From positions 1 to 46,020 of the forward strand of contig DASXLG010000240.1 in assembly GCA_036496425.1 (NCBI GenBank): a DNA stretch of 46,020 nt. Reading direction: 5' to 3'. This document shows positions 17,794 through 25,756 of this stretch, piece by piece. The position numbers and the translations under genes are program-made. The notes beneath the pieces were generated by a model. The model saw only the letters and a program-made list of their open reading frames with translations, was not told where the DNA came from and did not search any database. This stretch comes from Terriglobia bacterium. GTDB taxonomy: Bacteria; Acidobacteriota; Terriglobia; 20CM-2-55-15. Position 1 is the stretch's first letter; every line of letters starts with the position of its first letter.

Positions 17794-18575
17794 AACATTT
17801 CTCCTTTGCCGCTCTCCTGGATAGCGATGACCAGACCGGCGCCAATCAGCATCGCCAAAGCACGGCCCGCATCGAAGGCAGAGTCCGCATCGAGAGCGCA
17901 CTCGGCGGCCTCACCGACGGAACGGCCTTCCGAAATAGATTTGCGAAAAATAAATTCGGCAGCATCGAGCCGGTGAATGTTGAATTCACCACGAGACCCG
18001 CGGATTTCAAGCCAGACTTCCGCAGGTTCAAATGACAATCGCTCCGGCGCGCTCTCCGATAAATACAGCTTGAGCAGTTCATCGATCGGCCATGATGCCT
18101 TGAGATAGCGGACTCCCGCCTGCAACAACAGCGGCGTCTCGAAAATCTTCGCGGCATGAAGTGACATCAGTTCGTCCCAGAGAACTGCCGCCTCATCCGC
18201 CGCAACCGTGACATGACCTGCATGCCATTCCAACTCCGCGAACTCGCCAACATAAGGCGCACGACCGGCGGCGGGAGTTGCCGACAGGTATCGGGGAAAC
18301 GCTTCACCATATTCTGCGATACACGGCGCGAAGGGCGGATGCTCGAGAACAAACCGTTTCGCGGCTTCGGTAACGAACGGCGATCCAATCAGCCACACGG
18401 TTGCCGGAAACTTGGCCAATAGGGCCATCACCAGGCTGGTTTCGTAGTTTCTTCGGTGAATCTCGAGCCTTCTCTGGGGATACTTTCCGCCGGTAAGCAG
18501 CTTACCGGCAGCCGCAGTTTCACCCCCGACAACCGCGCCGCGAAGGAGTTCCTGGATATCAGCCAGCGTTGGCAC
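17790..18575 (-). CDS. bufC: DUF2063 partner protein of the MNIO enzyme (BufC/HvfC-like)
   Basis: A 261-residue protein of the DUF2063 (HvfC) type. The N-terminal helical DUF2063 domain (about residues 1-95) carries the conserved RLEIHRRNYETSLVMALLAKFPATVWLIG and FVLEHPPFAPCIAEYGEAFP segments; the C-terminal half (about 100-255) is the wing-like second domain. Such proteins bind the RiPP precursor and present it to the DUF692 oxidase. Its ATG lies inside the end of the DUF692 gene (17-bp overlap), and its stop overlaps the DoxX start, giving a tightly packed operon. Assignment rests on this conserved order plus the domain pattern. Confidence 0.88.
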   Translation of the reverse strand: MPTLADIQELLRGAVVGGETAAAGKLLTGGKYPQRRLEIHRRNYETSLVMALLAKFPATVWLIGSPFVTEAAKRFVLEHPPFAPCIAEYGEAFPRYLSATPAAGRAPYVGEFAELEWHAGHVTVAADEAAVLWDELMSLHAAKIFETPLLLQAGVRYLKASWPIDELLKLYLSESAPERLSFEPAEVWLEIRGSRGEFNIHRLDAAEFIFRKSISEGRSVGEAAECALDADSAFDAGRALAMLIGAGLVIAIQESGKGEML

Positions 18576-19434
18576 GGAATGCCTCCCCGGTCAGAGTTTC
18601 CGCGGTAATCGCATCGGCGCGCAGAGCTTCGCCAAGCAAGTTTGAGAGCGGTGGCAGATCATTATCCCATTCGATCAAAGCGGGCCTGGATCCGAAACGG
18701 CGAAGAGCATAGGCATAAAGATCCCATGTGGGTCCCGCAATGGAAGCCGCATGAGTGTCGATCAATATCTCTCCGCCGTCATTGGCCTCGTCCTTTTCCG
18801 GCGTAAAGCCGCCCAGGTGCAGTTGAGAGATGGCTTCCGCCGGCAGGCTATCGATGTACTTCTTCGCGTCATAACCCATGTTATGCGCGCTCAGATAGGT
18901 ATTACTGATATCCAGCAGCAACCGGCATCCGGTGCTTCCGGCGAGCTCCGAAAGAAATTCGGCCTCGTTCATCGTCGATGAGCGGAAGCCGACATAGCTC
19001 GCCGGGTTCTCGACGAGATACGGCCGTCCCAGGACATCCTGAACTTCCTGAACGTGAGATTGGACCACCTGCAGCGCCTCCTTATTAAAAGGAAGAGGCA
19101 ACAAATCGTTCAGGTACTCATTGCCGAACGTGGACCAGGCCAGATGGCCGGAGACGAAAATGGGATCGACCTGCTCCACCAGTTCGCGCATGCGCTTCAG
19201 GTGCGGGCGATCGATCCCATTTGCGCTTCCAACAGAGACTCCGACGGTGTGAATGGAAACGGGGTAATGATGAGATATCTCCATCAGCAGTTCTTTCGCG
19301 TGAGGATTGGCGAGGAAATTCTCGGGATGAATCTCGAACCATCCCACGCTGGGGCGAGTGGCCACCACTTCCGCAATATGGGGAAGTCTCAACCCAATGC
19401 CTGCCCGCTCCGGTATCCGGCGATTCGGTTTCAT
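18559..19434 (-). CDS. bufB: DUF692 multinuclear non-haem iron oxidase (MNIO), bufferin-modifying
   Basis: A 291-residue TIM-barrel enzyme of the DUF692/MNIO family. Likely metal ligands sit at the conserved places: His62 (SIHTVG), His97 (SGHLAW), Glu142-Asn143 (VENPAS), Asp175/Asn178 (LLDISN), His206 (LHLGG), Asp226/His228 (DTHAA) and Glu255 (IEWD). Members use a di- or tri-iron centre and O2 to convert cysteines of a precursor peptide into oxazolone/thioamide or thiooxazole groups. The substrate here is almost certainly the DUF2282 peptide encoded 27 bp upstream. The N-terminus (MKPNRRIPERAGIGLRLPH) is typical, so the ATG at 19434 is accepted. Confidence 0.92.
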   Translation of the reverse strand: MKPNRRIPERAGIGLRLPHIAEVVATRPSVGWFEIHPENFLANPHAKELLMEISHHYPVSIHTVGVSVGSANGIDRPHLKRMRELVEQVDPIFVSGHLAWSTFGNEYLNDLLPLPFNKEALQVVQSHVQEVQDVLGRPYLVENPASYVGFRSSTMNEAEFLSELAGSTGCRLLLDISNTYLSAHNMGYDAKKYIDSLPAEAISQLHLGGFTPEKDEANDGGEILIDTHAASIAGPTWDLYAYALRRFGSRPALIEWDNDLPPLSNLLGEALRADAITAETLTGEAFRANAG

Positions 19435-19461
19435 GCGATGACCACTCTTACAGCGATAACG

Positions 19462-19728
19462 CTATTTCGGCATCTTGCTGCCGCCGACGATACGCTCGCA
19501 GTAACCTGCCGGAACGTAGATCCATGCTTTCGGATCTCCGTTTATCTTGGATGTGCCGCCACAGGAATTCGCTCCAGTGGACGCGCAATCGTTCTTTCCG
19601 GCCTTTGAAATTCCGTAACACTTTTCCGCTTTGAAAGTTGGTGCGGGAGCCGGCTTCTGGGCTGAAAGAATGGCGGGACCCGCGACTGCCGCAGCCAGGG
19701 CCGCAGCGACAACGAAACGTTTGTTCAT
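19462..19728 (-). CDS. bufA1: Bufferin-type RiPP precursor (DUF2282, BufA1-like)
   Basis: An 88-residue precursor. Residues 1-23 form a Sec signal peptide ending ILSAQ. The mature part has the DUF2282 core with four cysteines at 37, 48, 56 and 77: [27 protein letters not shown] and [15 protein letters not shown]. These are the exact landmarks of class 1 bufferins, periplasmic copper-sequestering RiPPs whose cysteines are modified by the DUF692/DUF2063 pair before export. GGAGGAC (19733-19739) lies 4 nt before the ATG. The gene heads the bufA-B-C-D order and has its own predicted ECF promoter. Copper binding is known for the family; it is inferred here. Confidence 0.93.
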   Translation of the reverse strand: MNKRFVVAAALAAAVAGPAILSAQKPAPAPTFKAEKCYGISKAGKNDCASTGANSCGGTSKINGDPKAWIYVPAGYCERIVGGSKMPK

Positions 19729-19749
19729 GAAAGTCCTCCGAATGGTGTA

Positions 19750-19765
19750 GCCCGGCACGCCGGGC
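19750..19765 (-). other. GC-only hairpin in the bufA leader
   Basis: The predicted leader contains GCCCGG-CGTG-CCGGGC, a perfect six-pair GC stem with a four-base loop, about 10 nt upstream of the Shine-Dalgarno sequence. An overlapping CCGGGCCCGG palindrome could form an alternative fold. It may stabilise the highly expressed precursor mRNA or tune access to the ribosome-binding site. No known riboswitch pattern is apparent. Confidence 0.55.
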
Positions 19766-19785
19766 CCGGTGTTCTCGTCGAGAAG

Positions 19786-19815
19786 TATATGCCCGCTGGG
19801 TTTTCGGATATTCCC
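19786..19815 (-). promoter_or_regulatory. Predicted ECF-sigma promoter of the bufferin operon
   Basis: On the minus strand, GGGAATAT (19815-19808) is followed after 12 nt by CGGGCATATA (19795-19786), about 58 nt upstream of the bufA start. The same elements, GTTTC-Y-GGGAATAT-N12-CGGGCWTWTA, occur with identical spacing upstream of the sigma gene (21413-21442). The surrounding sequence is otherwise unlike, so the shared blocks are likely -35 and -10 elements read by that sigma factor. Transcription should start near 19779. Confidence 0.7.
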
Positions 19816-19864
19816 GGAAACCCGTCTCAAGTACCTTTTTTTGCGGATTTTCTTCGGGAAGCGT

Positions 19865-20767
19865 TTACAGCCTCTGCAGGAACTGAGAAACGGAAGGGGC
19901 AAGGTCTGCTGCGACTTTGAGATTCCCGTCACGGTCAAGGTTGGATACGACAAACGCCAGGAAACGATTTGTCTCAAAGCCGGCGATCTCCAACTGATCC
20001 TGATTGTCCCTGTACACCCGGACACCGGACGCTTCCATCGTGGCCGCCACCTGGGCGCGCGTGAAGGCTTCCCCCTTCTTCTCCGTGATGACGAGCGAAA
20101 GAATTGCGCCATTCCCGCCGGTTGCAATCAGGTGCACATAGTCGCGCCCATTGAACGTGCAGCGATGCCCCTGAATGAGCTGGAAATGGGGTCCCAACTT
20201 TTGTTTCACCACAGGAACCAGATCGATGAACTCCGGGCCCAGCGCGGTCTCTCCGGTCGCCTGCTTCATATGGTCGAAGGAGAGCAACTGCTTCCATCTC
20301 CCAAGTTCCAGAGTGCAGTGAACATGATCCGCCAGCCCGATCCGCAGAATTTCCCTGGCCTGGGTGGAGATAGTCTGGAATACGCCTTGACCGCCACCGG
20401 CCTCCCGGGTTCTCAAACCAATCATGCGCACGGCAAGCACTCCACCTACGGCCAGGACCAGCAGAGCCGCCACCGCAAGACCCCACTGCCGGGGCTCCGG
20501 CGCGAAAAAACCGCCGCGTTTTCCTTCGCGAATTGTCTTCTGAACGCCTGCGAGCAGACCGGCGGGCGGCTCCTCCAGCATTACGGCCTGCCTGACCGCC
20601 TTCTTCAAGCGGCCGCGTTCTTCAAGGAGGCGCGTGCAATCTGCACAAACGGCAAGGTGGCGCAGCACCTCATGGTTCGTCTCCACGAGCAACTCGTTGT
20701 CTAAATACGAATCGAAGTACCTCCGAACCTTTTCGCAGGCTTTGTCATTGAAATGAATTACGTTCAT
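19865..20767 (-). CDS. Membrane anti-sigma factor with zinc-finger (zf-HC2) domain
   Basis: A 300-residue predicted anti-sigma factor. The N-terminal cytoplasmic zf-HC2 domain has C11 and H37-x3-C41-x2-C44 (HLAVCADC), the ligands of ZAS-type anti-sigma domains. One transmembrane helix spans about 95-113. The remaining roughly 185 residues are extracytoplasmic and contain metal-ligand-like motifs: DHVHC (147-151), DHM (165-167) and GHRC (200-203). Its ATG overlaps the sigma gene's stop by four bases (ATGA), as expected for a cotranslated sigma/anti-sigma pair. It lies directly upstream of the bufferin precursor gene. Sensing of periplasmic copper or redox stress by the outer domain is an inference from the motifs and context. 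Confidence 0.85.
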   Translation of the reverse strand: MNVIHFNDKACEKVRRYFDSYLDNELLVETNHEVLRHLAVCADCTRLLEERGRLKKAVRQAVMLEEPPAGLLAGVQKTIREGKRGGFFAPEPRQWGLAVAALLVLAVGGVLAVRMIGLRTREAGGGQGVFQTISTQAREILRIGLADHVHCTLELGRWKQLLSFDHMKQATGETALGPEFIDLVPVVKQKLGPHFQLIQGHRCTFNGRDYVHLIATGGNGAILSLVITEKKGEAFTRAQVAATMEASGVRVYRDNQDQLEIAGFETNRFLAFVVSNLDRDGNLKVAADLAPSVSQFLQRL

Positions 20768-21321
20768 GACTCTTGCACCTCATTGTGCGGGCCGGTGAGG
20801 CGCAACTCTCTTGCGTAACCGGCCAACGACAGCCGAAGCTGTTTTCTGCCGCGGCTCAGGCGGGACATTACGGTTCCTACGGGGATATTCAGCGTCTCCG
20901 CGATCTCCTTGTACGCAAATTCGTGAACGTCGGCCAGCAGAACAACTTCCCTGTACTCCGGCGGCATCGCGTCCAGAGCCTGCAGGATATCTTCATCCCG
21001 CACCTCCTCAGGAATGGATGGCTCATACGCCAGTGTCTCTTCGAATGGCTGTTCGCCCTCGGGAACGACCCTGTTTCTGAACCACCGACGCCGGTAGTGA
21101 CGCACCTCATTAAAGAGAATCTTGAAGAGCCATGCCCGGCAGTTGGTTCCCGGTTCGAACCGGTGGAAAGACTTCCAGGCCTGCAAATATACGTTCTGCA
21201 CCAGGTCCTGCGCTTCGCCACGATCGCGCACGAGATGGACGGCCGTACGATACAGATCGTTCAGATGCGGAACAGCAGCTGCCTCGAACTCTCCCGCCTG
21301 GGCGTTCTTTCGGAAAAGCAC
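20764..21321 (-). CDS. ECF RNA polymerase sigma factor
   Basis: A 185-residue sigma-70 family ECF factor. Region 2 is at about residues 15-85 (DLYRTAVHLVRDRGEAQDLVQNVYLQAWKSF, then NCRAWLFKILFNEVRHYRRR). Region 4 is at about 110-170 (LDAMPPEYREVVLLADVHEF, the helix-turn-helix YKEIAETLNIPVGTVMSRLSRGRKQL). The start is a GTG at 21321, with GGGAG about 10 nt upstream. The gene overlaps the anti-sigma gene that follows. A promoter-like motif upstream is repeated in front of the bufferin operon, implying autoregulation and direct control of that operon. Confidence 0.92.
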   Translation of the reverse strand: MLFRKNAQAGEFEAAAVPHLNDLYRTAVHLVRDRGEAQDLVQNVYLQAWKSFHRFEPGTNCRAWLFKILFNEVRHYRRRWFRNRVVPEGEQPFEETLAYEPSIPEEVRDEDILQALDAMPPEYREVVLLADVHEFAYKEIAETLNIPVGTVMSRLSRGRKQLRLSLAGYARELRLTGPHNEVQES

Positions 21322-21412
21322 AGTCGCTCGACTCCCTGTAATTCCTATCAGCCGCTCACGGGTCCGGCCTCAACCTTGCCGCAACCTGAAAAACAGTAGT
21401 GCATTCAAGATA

Positions 21413-21442
21413 TAAAAGCCCGGCCGTAAGCCAAATATTCCC
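21413..21442 (-). promoter_or_regulatory. Predicted autoregulated ECF promoter of the sigma/anti-sigma operon
   Basis: GGGAATAT (21442-21435) and CGGGCTTTTA (21422-21413), separated by 12 nt and preceded by GTTTCT, match the element before bufA in sequence and spacing. Predicted transcription start is around 21405, leaving a leader of roughly 85 nt before the GTG. GGGAAT-like -35 elements are common for ECF sigma factors. Confidence 0.7.
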
Positions 21443-21491
21443 AGAAACGGTTTTTTGTCGGGAGGCAGGGAAACGAACGGATTTTCTTGCG

Positions 21492-22724
21492 TCACCGGGC
21501 TACGGGAATTCCCATCTTCCAGACGCCTGTCACCCTGGTGGAATCGCCAAGCACTGAAATATTTTCGAGCGGATCGGCATCAAGAGTAATCACGTCGGCA
21601 TCGTAGCCGGGAGCCAGCAGGCCGGATTGCGGCGCCTGGGGACCGAGGGTGGCGGGACCGTTGGCGGTGGCGGCTTCGATGGCCTGCAGCGGCGTCATCC
21701 CGGCTTTCACGAGGTTCGCGGCTTCCAGGCCGTTTTTCCCCCACATGGCGGGACCGCTCACGAAGATGTCGGTGCCGGCCGCGATTTTCACGCCGCAGCG
21801 GATGGCAATTTTGATCGCCTCCAGGTGGCGTTCGGCGAGCGCGTTGAGTTTGCGGAAGGCATAGTCGGGCATGGAGCCTTTCATGGCCATCAGCCCCTCG
21901 ACCACGAACCGTGTGGGAACCAGCATGACGCCGTGTTTCGCCATGAAATCGGCGCCCTCCTCGTCCAGATAGGAGCCATGCTCGATCGTCTTCACACCGG
22001 TACGGAGCGCCGCCATGATCCCCGGCTTCCCGTGGCAGTGCGCCGCGACGATACGATCGGCACGGGCAGCCTCTTCGACGATGGCGCGCATCTCCTCGTC
22101 GCTGAACTGCTGATGGATGGGATGATCCACCTCGCTCATAACTCCACCTGAGGCGCAAATCTTGATGAGCTTCGCGCCGAGCCGAAGCTGACGCCGGACC
22201 TGATAGAGACAGGACGGCACGCCGTCGCAGAGCGCGAGCAACGACGAGGCGCCTTCGGCCGAGTGAAGCACGTCGAGGGGGAAGGCGTGAATGTCCGCAT
22301 GGCCGCCGGTCATGCTCAGGACTGCTCCGGCAGCATAGATATGGGGGCCGGGGATCGACCCTTCCGCGATCGCCCGGCTGAGGAAGATGCCCAGCCCACC
22401 GACTTCACGTATGGATGTCACTCCCGCGATCAATGCCCGCTCCGCATCCTTGACGGACCGCGCCGTGGCAACGGGAATCGCCTCTGAAACGAGCACCGAA
22501 AGATCCGGACGAGTCATTCCGAAAAAGTGCGCATGGCAATCCCAGAGACCGGGCATCACGACTTTCGCCTCGGTTACTGTTGCGCCAGGAGTCGAGGGCG
22601 CTTTCGCGGAAGGTCCCGCATAAGTTACTTTTCCGTTCTCCATGATCACGCAGCCGTGCTCGATGGGTTCGCCTCGTCCGGGAATCAGCCGGTTCGCTTC
22701 AATTCGGGTTAATTGGATTTTCAT
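21492..22724 (-). CDS. Metal-dependent amidohydrolase (Xaa-Pro/Xaa-Arg dipeptidase-like)
   Basis: A 410-residue amidohydrolase of the group that contains imidazolonepropionase-like prolidases. Metal ligands are recognisable: HxH in WDCHAHF (64, 66), the likely carboxylated Lys188 (LIKICASGG), His229/His231 (AAHCHG), His249 (IEHGSYL), and the Asp of AAGTDIF. The C-terminal QSGLLAPGYDADVITLD is the usual beta-sandwich return strand. Members hydrolyse N-acyl amino acids or Xaa-Pro/Xaa-Arg dipeptides; substrate is not predictable. No signal peptide is seen, so it is cytoplasmic. The ATG at 22724 (MKIQLTR) is preferred over an in-frame upstream start at 22745. It lies downstream of, and transcribed toward, the sigma gene's promoter region. 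Confidence 0.86.
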   Translation of the reverse strand: MKIQLTRIEANRLIPGRGEPIEHGCVIMENGKVTYAGPSAKAPSTPGATVTEAKVVMPGLWDCHAHFFGMTRPDLSVLVSEAIPVATARSVKDAERALIAGVTSIREVGGLGIFLSRAIAEGSIPGPHIYAAGAVLSMTGGHADIHAFPLDVLHSAEGASSLLALCDGVPSCLYQVRRQLRLGAKLIKICASGGVMSEVDHPIHQQFSDEEMRAIVEEAARADRIVAAHCHGKPGIMAALRTGVKTIEHGSYLDEEGADFMAKHGVMLVPTRFVVEGLMAMKGSMPDYAFRKLNALAERHLEAIKIAIRCGVKIAAGTDIFVSGPAMWGKNGLEAANLVKAGMTPLQAIEAATANGPATLGPQAPQSGLLAPGYDADVITLDADPLENISVLGDSTRVTGVWKMGIPVAR

Positions 22725-22787
22725 ATAAACCGCTTCTGACGGCATACTACCGGATCAGGAGAGGCAATGCACCTTGAGGAGGGGACA

Positions 22788-23573
22788 ATGTCGGCACGCG
22801 TTCGCGCAAGATCGATTCGAATTCTGCTCTATCTTATCTTAGTGGCGGGTCTGGCCCGTCAAGCCAATGCCCAAAACCTGGTCGAATACAGCTCGGAAGC
22901 CAGATTCCAGCTGGACCTGCACGTCCCGGATGCTGTGCTGGCCACGTTTCTACCGAAGGGCTGGACACCCAATATTGCCGCGCAGGGCGCCGCCAAGGAT
23001 TGCAATCTTCGCGCGGTGTTCATCGATCGTGTGACGATCAACGGGCCGGACGGGAAACCGGTGGGCAAGGGATCGAACCGCCTGGTATATCTGGTGGCTC
23101 CGGTCAAGGACCCGTCCGGCGCGACGGCGCAGCTGGTGATCGGCGGGCTGAGCGAAGATCCGGGCGACGCGCCGGGCCCATTCGGCAATTACCTTCATGC
23201 CGCCATGCATACCATGCAGCGGACGACCTCCGACACCGCCGGCGGAATTGCCGATTCCCAGGATTGGGTTTTCGCCGCCGCGACAGGTGAACGCCTTGAA
23301 ATGCACATCAAGTATGAACGAGGCGTCGCGAACAAAACCAACCCGGCTGAAGTGAAGTTCTACTCGGCGAAAAACCCGGCTTTCTACCAGATTTCGAAGC
23401 AGGAGCAGGTGCTGGATATCCTGCGGAATGCCACAACCAATCCGCCCGACCGGGTAAAAGAGTTCTCATTCAAGGCCGGCGGCGGCAGCTATGCGAAGCT
23501 CTTAGACGGCAGCGAAAAGCTGCTGAGCTGGGACAACATCCTCTGGATTAATCGATCCGTCAGCGTGCCGTGA
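22788..23573 (+). CDS. Secreted protein with acetoacetate-decarboxylase-like pattern
   Basis: About 261 residues with a signal peptide (hydrophobic LLYLILVAGLARQANA). The mature part starts with VEYSSEARFQLDLHVPDAVLATFLPKGW, a pattern like the start of acetoacetate-decarboxylase-superfamily or DUF2071 domains, and continues with beta-rich segments (LRAVFIDRVTIN, RLVYLVAPVK). No catalytic lysine motif can be assigned with confidence, so function is open. The ATG at 22788 follows GAGGGGAC; the in-frame start at 22767 lacks this. Its 3' end faces the convergent amidohydrolase at 23676, with a perfect palindrome between them. Confidence 0.7.
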   Translation: MSARVRARSIRILLYLILVAGLARQANAQNLVEYSSEARFQLDLHVPDAVLATFLPKGWTPNIAAQGAAKDCNLRAVFIDRVTINGPDGKPVGKGSNRLVYLVAPVKDPSGATAQLVIGGLSEDPGDAPGPFGNYLHAAMHTMQRTTSDTAGGIADSQDWVFAAATGERLEMHIKYERGVANKTNPAEVKFYSAKNPAFYQISKQEQVLDILRNATTNPPDRVKEFSFKAGGGSYAKLLDGSEKLLSWDNILWINRSVSVP

Positions 23574-23596
23574 TAATGGACTAAGACGTAATTCAA

Positions 23597-23662
23597 ATTG
23601 CATCATTGCAAGTTTCTTCATTTCTTCAATTGAAGAAATGAAGAAACTTGCAATGATGCAAT
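23597..23662. terminator. 66-bp perfect palindrome between convergent genes
   Basis: Bases 23597-23629 are the exact reverse complement of 23630-23662 with no loop base left over. It sits 24 bp after the stop of the plus gene and 13 bp before the stop of the minus gene, where a bidirectional terminator is expected. The arm contains TTGCATCATTGCAA and TTCTTCATTTCTTCAA. A long perfect palindrome is stronger than a terminator needs to be, so it may also be a repeat-family member. Confidence 0.75.
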
Positions 23663-23675
23663 GATCCAATAGTGC

Positions 23676-24854
23676 TTAAATCTGTTTCCCGCCCAGAACC
23701 GTCATGCTCGGAAAGAGTCTCTGGCGGCCCATCCGTTTGTTCCCGTAATTATCAACAAACTCGAACATTCCTCCCCGAAGCTCGAGGATGGCCACATCCG
23801 CCGGCGCCCCCACGTTTAGAGTGCCGCGGCCGCGAAACACCGGAAAAACGCGCGCGGGGTTGACTGTGGCGCGCGCGATGACCTGATCGAGCGGCATGCC
23901 CGGGATCAGAAACTTGGACATCACGTTCGGGAAGTTGATGACCTGTGCGGTCCGCGCCTCCACCGTCCAGTCGGTGGAAAACGTGTCCGGGAGAAAACGT
24001 TCGCGTAAAACGCTGTCGACAACATCCCATCGCAAGTGGCCGGTGCGGCCATTGCCGAGATCGAAGAACACACCGCGGCGCCGCGCTGCGATGACTTCAG
24101 GCAGTATGCGTCCGTTCTCATCAATGATGCTGTTGGGCGGAGGCGCGAACATGTGCGTCACGACATCGCCCGGCTTGAGAAGCGCGAGCAGCCTGGGCAG
24201 CGGCGTCATCGTCTGCCCCATGTGGATCATTACCGGAATCCTGTAAGCGGTGGCGGTTTCCTGGGCGCGCCGGAGCACTTCATAATCATTCGGGCCGGCG
24301 ACGTCGCGTGAAAGCCGCGCCTTGATGCCGGCAATCATGCCGCGGTTCTTTTCGATCGCCGCGCGAAGAAGCGCGACGTCCGCACGATTGAGATCCATCG
24401 TATCGCCTTCGGGCAGAATGCCTGCCCGGCCGATGTTGATCAAAACCTTCGCGGCCTGCGGGGCCGACTTCGCTACAGCGATCGTATCCTCGATGTGGTC
24501 TGCGCCCTGCGAGCCGGCATCGATCCAGCCTGTCACGCCGTCCGCGAGGCAAAGCCCCGGGCCTTCTTTGGTACGCGCCGCATGAGTATGGATATCGATC
24601 AGACCGGGAACGACCAGCTTGCCCTTCGCATCGATGATCTTCGCTGCATCCGAGTTCAGGTTGGCTCCGACCGCCGCGATCCGATCACCGGCGATGGCAA
24701 CGTCACGGACGCCGTCGATTTTCCGCGACGGATCGATCACGCGGCCGCCTTTGATGATGAGATCGTATTTCGCTGCCGCGGATCCCAGGGCGACGGGCAG
24801 TCGGGCCAGCATCCCGGCCCCTGCCGCTGTGAAGACAAATTGCCGCCTATTCAT
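23676..24854 (-). CDS. Exported amidohydrolase/deacetylase (dihydroorotase-like superfamily)
   Basis: A 392-residue amidohydrolase close to the deacetylase subgroup typified by Atu3266/EF0837. It starts with MNRRQFVFTAAGAGMLARLP, a twin-arginine-like or Sec signal, so a periplasmic location is likely. Catalytic landmarks are HxH in DIHTHAA, the Lys of GIKARLS (probable carboxylysine), MIHMGQ, THMF and the Asp of STDWTV. Related enzymes deacetylate N-acetyl amino acids or their esters. It is divergent from the metallo-beta-lactamase gene with only 59 bp between starts, so the two could share control. I chose the ATG at 24854; upstream extensions overlap the divergent gene. Confidence 0.85.
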   Translation of the reverse strand: MNRRQFVFTAAGAGMLARLPVALGSAAAKYDLIIKGGRVIDPSRKIDGVRDVAIAGDRIAAVGANLNSDAAKIIDAKGKLVVPGLIDIHTHAARTKEGPGLCLADGVTGWIDAGSQGADHIEDTIAVAKSAPQAAKVLINIGRAGILPEGDTMDLNRADVALLRAAIEKNRGMIAGIKARLSRDVAGPNDYEVLRRAQETATAYRIPVMIHMGQTMTPLPRLLALLKPGDVVTHMFAPPPNSIIDENGRILPEVIAARRRGVFFDLGNGRTGHLRWDVVDSVLRERFLPDTFSTDWTVEARTAQVINFPNVMSKFLIPGMPLDQVIARATVNPARVFPVFRGRGTLNVGAPADVAILELRGGMFEFVDNYGNKRMGRQRLFPSMTVLGGKQI

Positions 24855-24913
24855 GATTGGCAAACCTATCACAGTTCCGGTATTGTTCCCTTCTTCCATA
24901 AAAAGAGGACCCA

Positions 24914-25756
24914 ATGTTGCAATTATTTCTACTTGCCTTCCTGGCGATGTTTCCTGCGCCGGCCGCGCAGACACCAAAAGCGCAGCCACCGAAAACCGTC
25001 CGTCTATACGTGTTCGATTGCGGGACGCTGGATATTCCGGACACTTCACCGTACCGGTTCAAAAAGGAAGAACTGGCGACGAAGGACATGTCCGCGCCGT
25101 GTTTCCTGGTGGCGCATCCGATGGGCACGTTGATGTGGGATGCCGGCCCGGTTCCGGATAGCGCTTTCAAGCCGGGCGGCGGGCCGGGAACCATGCGGTA
25201 TGCGACGGCGAAGAAGACCCTGACGTCGCAACTGGCGGAGATCGGATATGCCCCCGGGGACATCACGTATCTCTCCATCTCGCATTTCCACTGGGATCAT
25301 GTGGGAAACGGCAACCTTTTCGCCCGTTCAACATGGCTGGTACGTCCGCTCGAACGCGATATCATGATTATGGATCCTCCGTCACCCCGGACGGAGCCTC
25401 AGAATTACAGCGCGCTCAGGAACAGCAAAACGGTGATTGTCACCAGAAGCGATTACGATGTCTTCGGCGATGGAACGGTGGTCCTGAAGTCGGCGCCGGG
25501 ACATTCGCCGGATCACCAGGTGCTGTTTCTGAAACTGGAGAACACCGGGCCGGTGGTCCTGAGCGGGGACCTCTATCACTATCCGGAGGAGCGCAAACTG
25601 AAGAAGATTCCGACCACGGAATTCAATGCGGCGCAGACGGTCAAGTCGAGGGCGGCGATCGAGGATTTCCTGAAAAAGTCGAAAGCCCAGCTGTGGATTC
25701 AGCATGACCTGATCGCGAACGCCAAGCTTAAGAAGTCGCCGGCATATTACGACTGA
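24914..25756 (+). CDS. Metallo-beta-lactamase-fold hydrolase, N-acyl-homoserine-lactonase-like
   Basis: A 280-residue exported enzyme with a signal peptide (MLQLFLLAFLAMFPAPAAQ). The zinc-binding HxHxDH is present as SHFHWDHVGN, with further ligands His in APGHSPDHQ, Asp in LSGDLYHYP, and the late His of WIQHDL. The N-terminal VRLYVFDCGTLDIPD is shared by AttM/AiiA-type lactonases, which open lactone rings of acyl-homoserine lactones; other MBL lactonases and arylesterases look similar. RBS AGAGGACCC precedes the ATG. A dienelactone hydrolase follows 58 bp downstream, so the pair may act on lactone or ester compounds. Confidence 0.82.
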   Translation: MLQLFLLAFLAMFPAPAAQTPKAQPPKTVRLYVFDCGTLDIPDTSPYRFKKEELATKDMSAPCFLVAHPMGTLMWDAGPVPDSAFKPGGGPGTMRYATAKKTLTSQLAEIGYAPGDITYLSISHFHWDHVGNGNLFARSTWLVRPLERDIMIMDPPSPRTEPQNYSALRNSKTVIVTRSDYDVFGDGTVVLKSAPGHSPDHQVLFLKLENTGPVVLSGDLYHYPEERKLKKIPTTEFNAAQTVKSRAAIEDFLKKSKAQLWIQHDLIANAKLKKSPAYYD

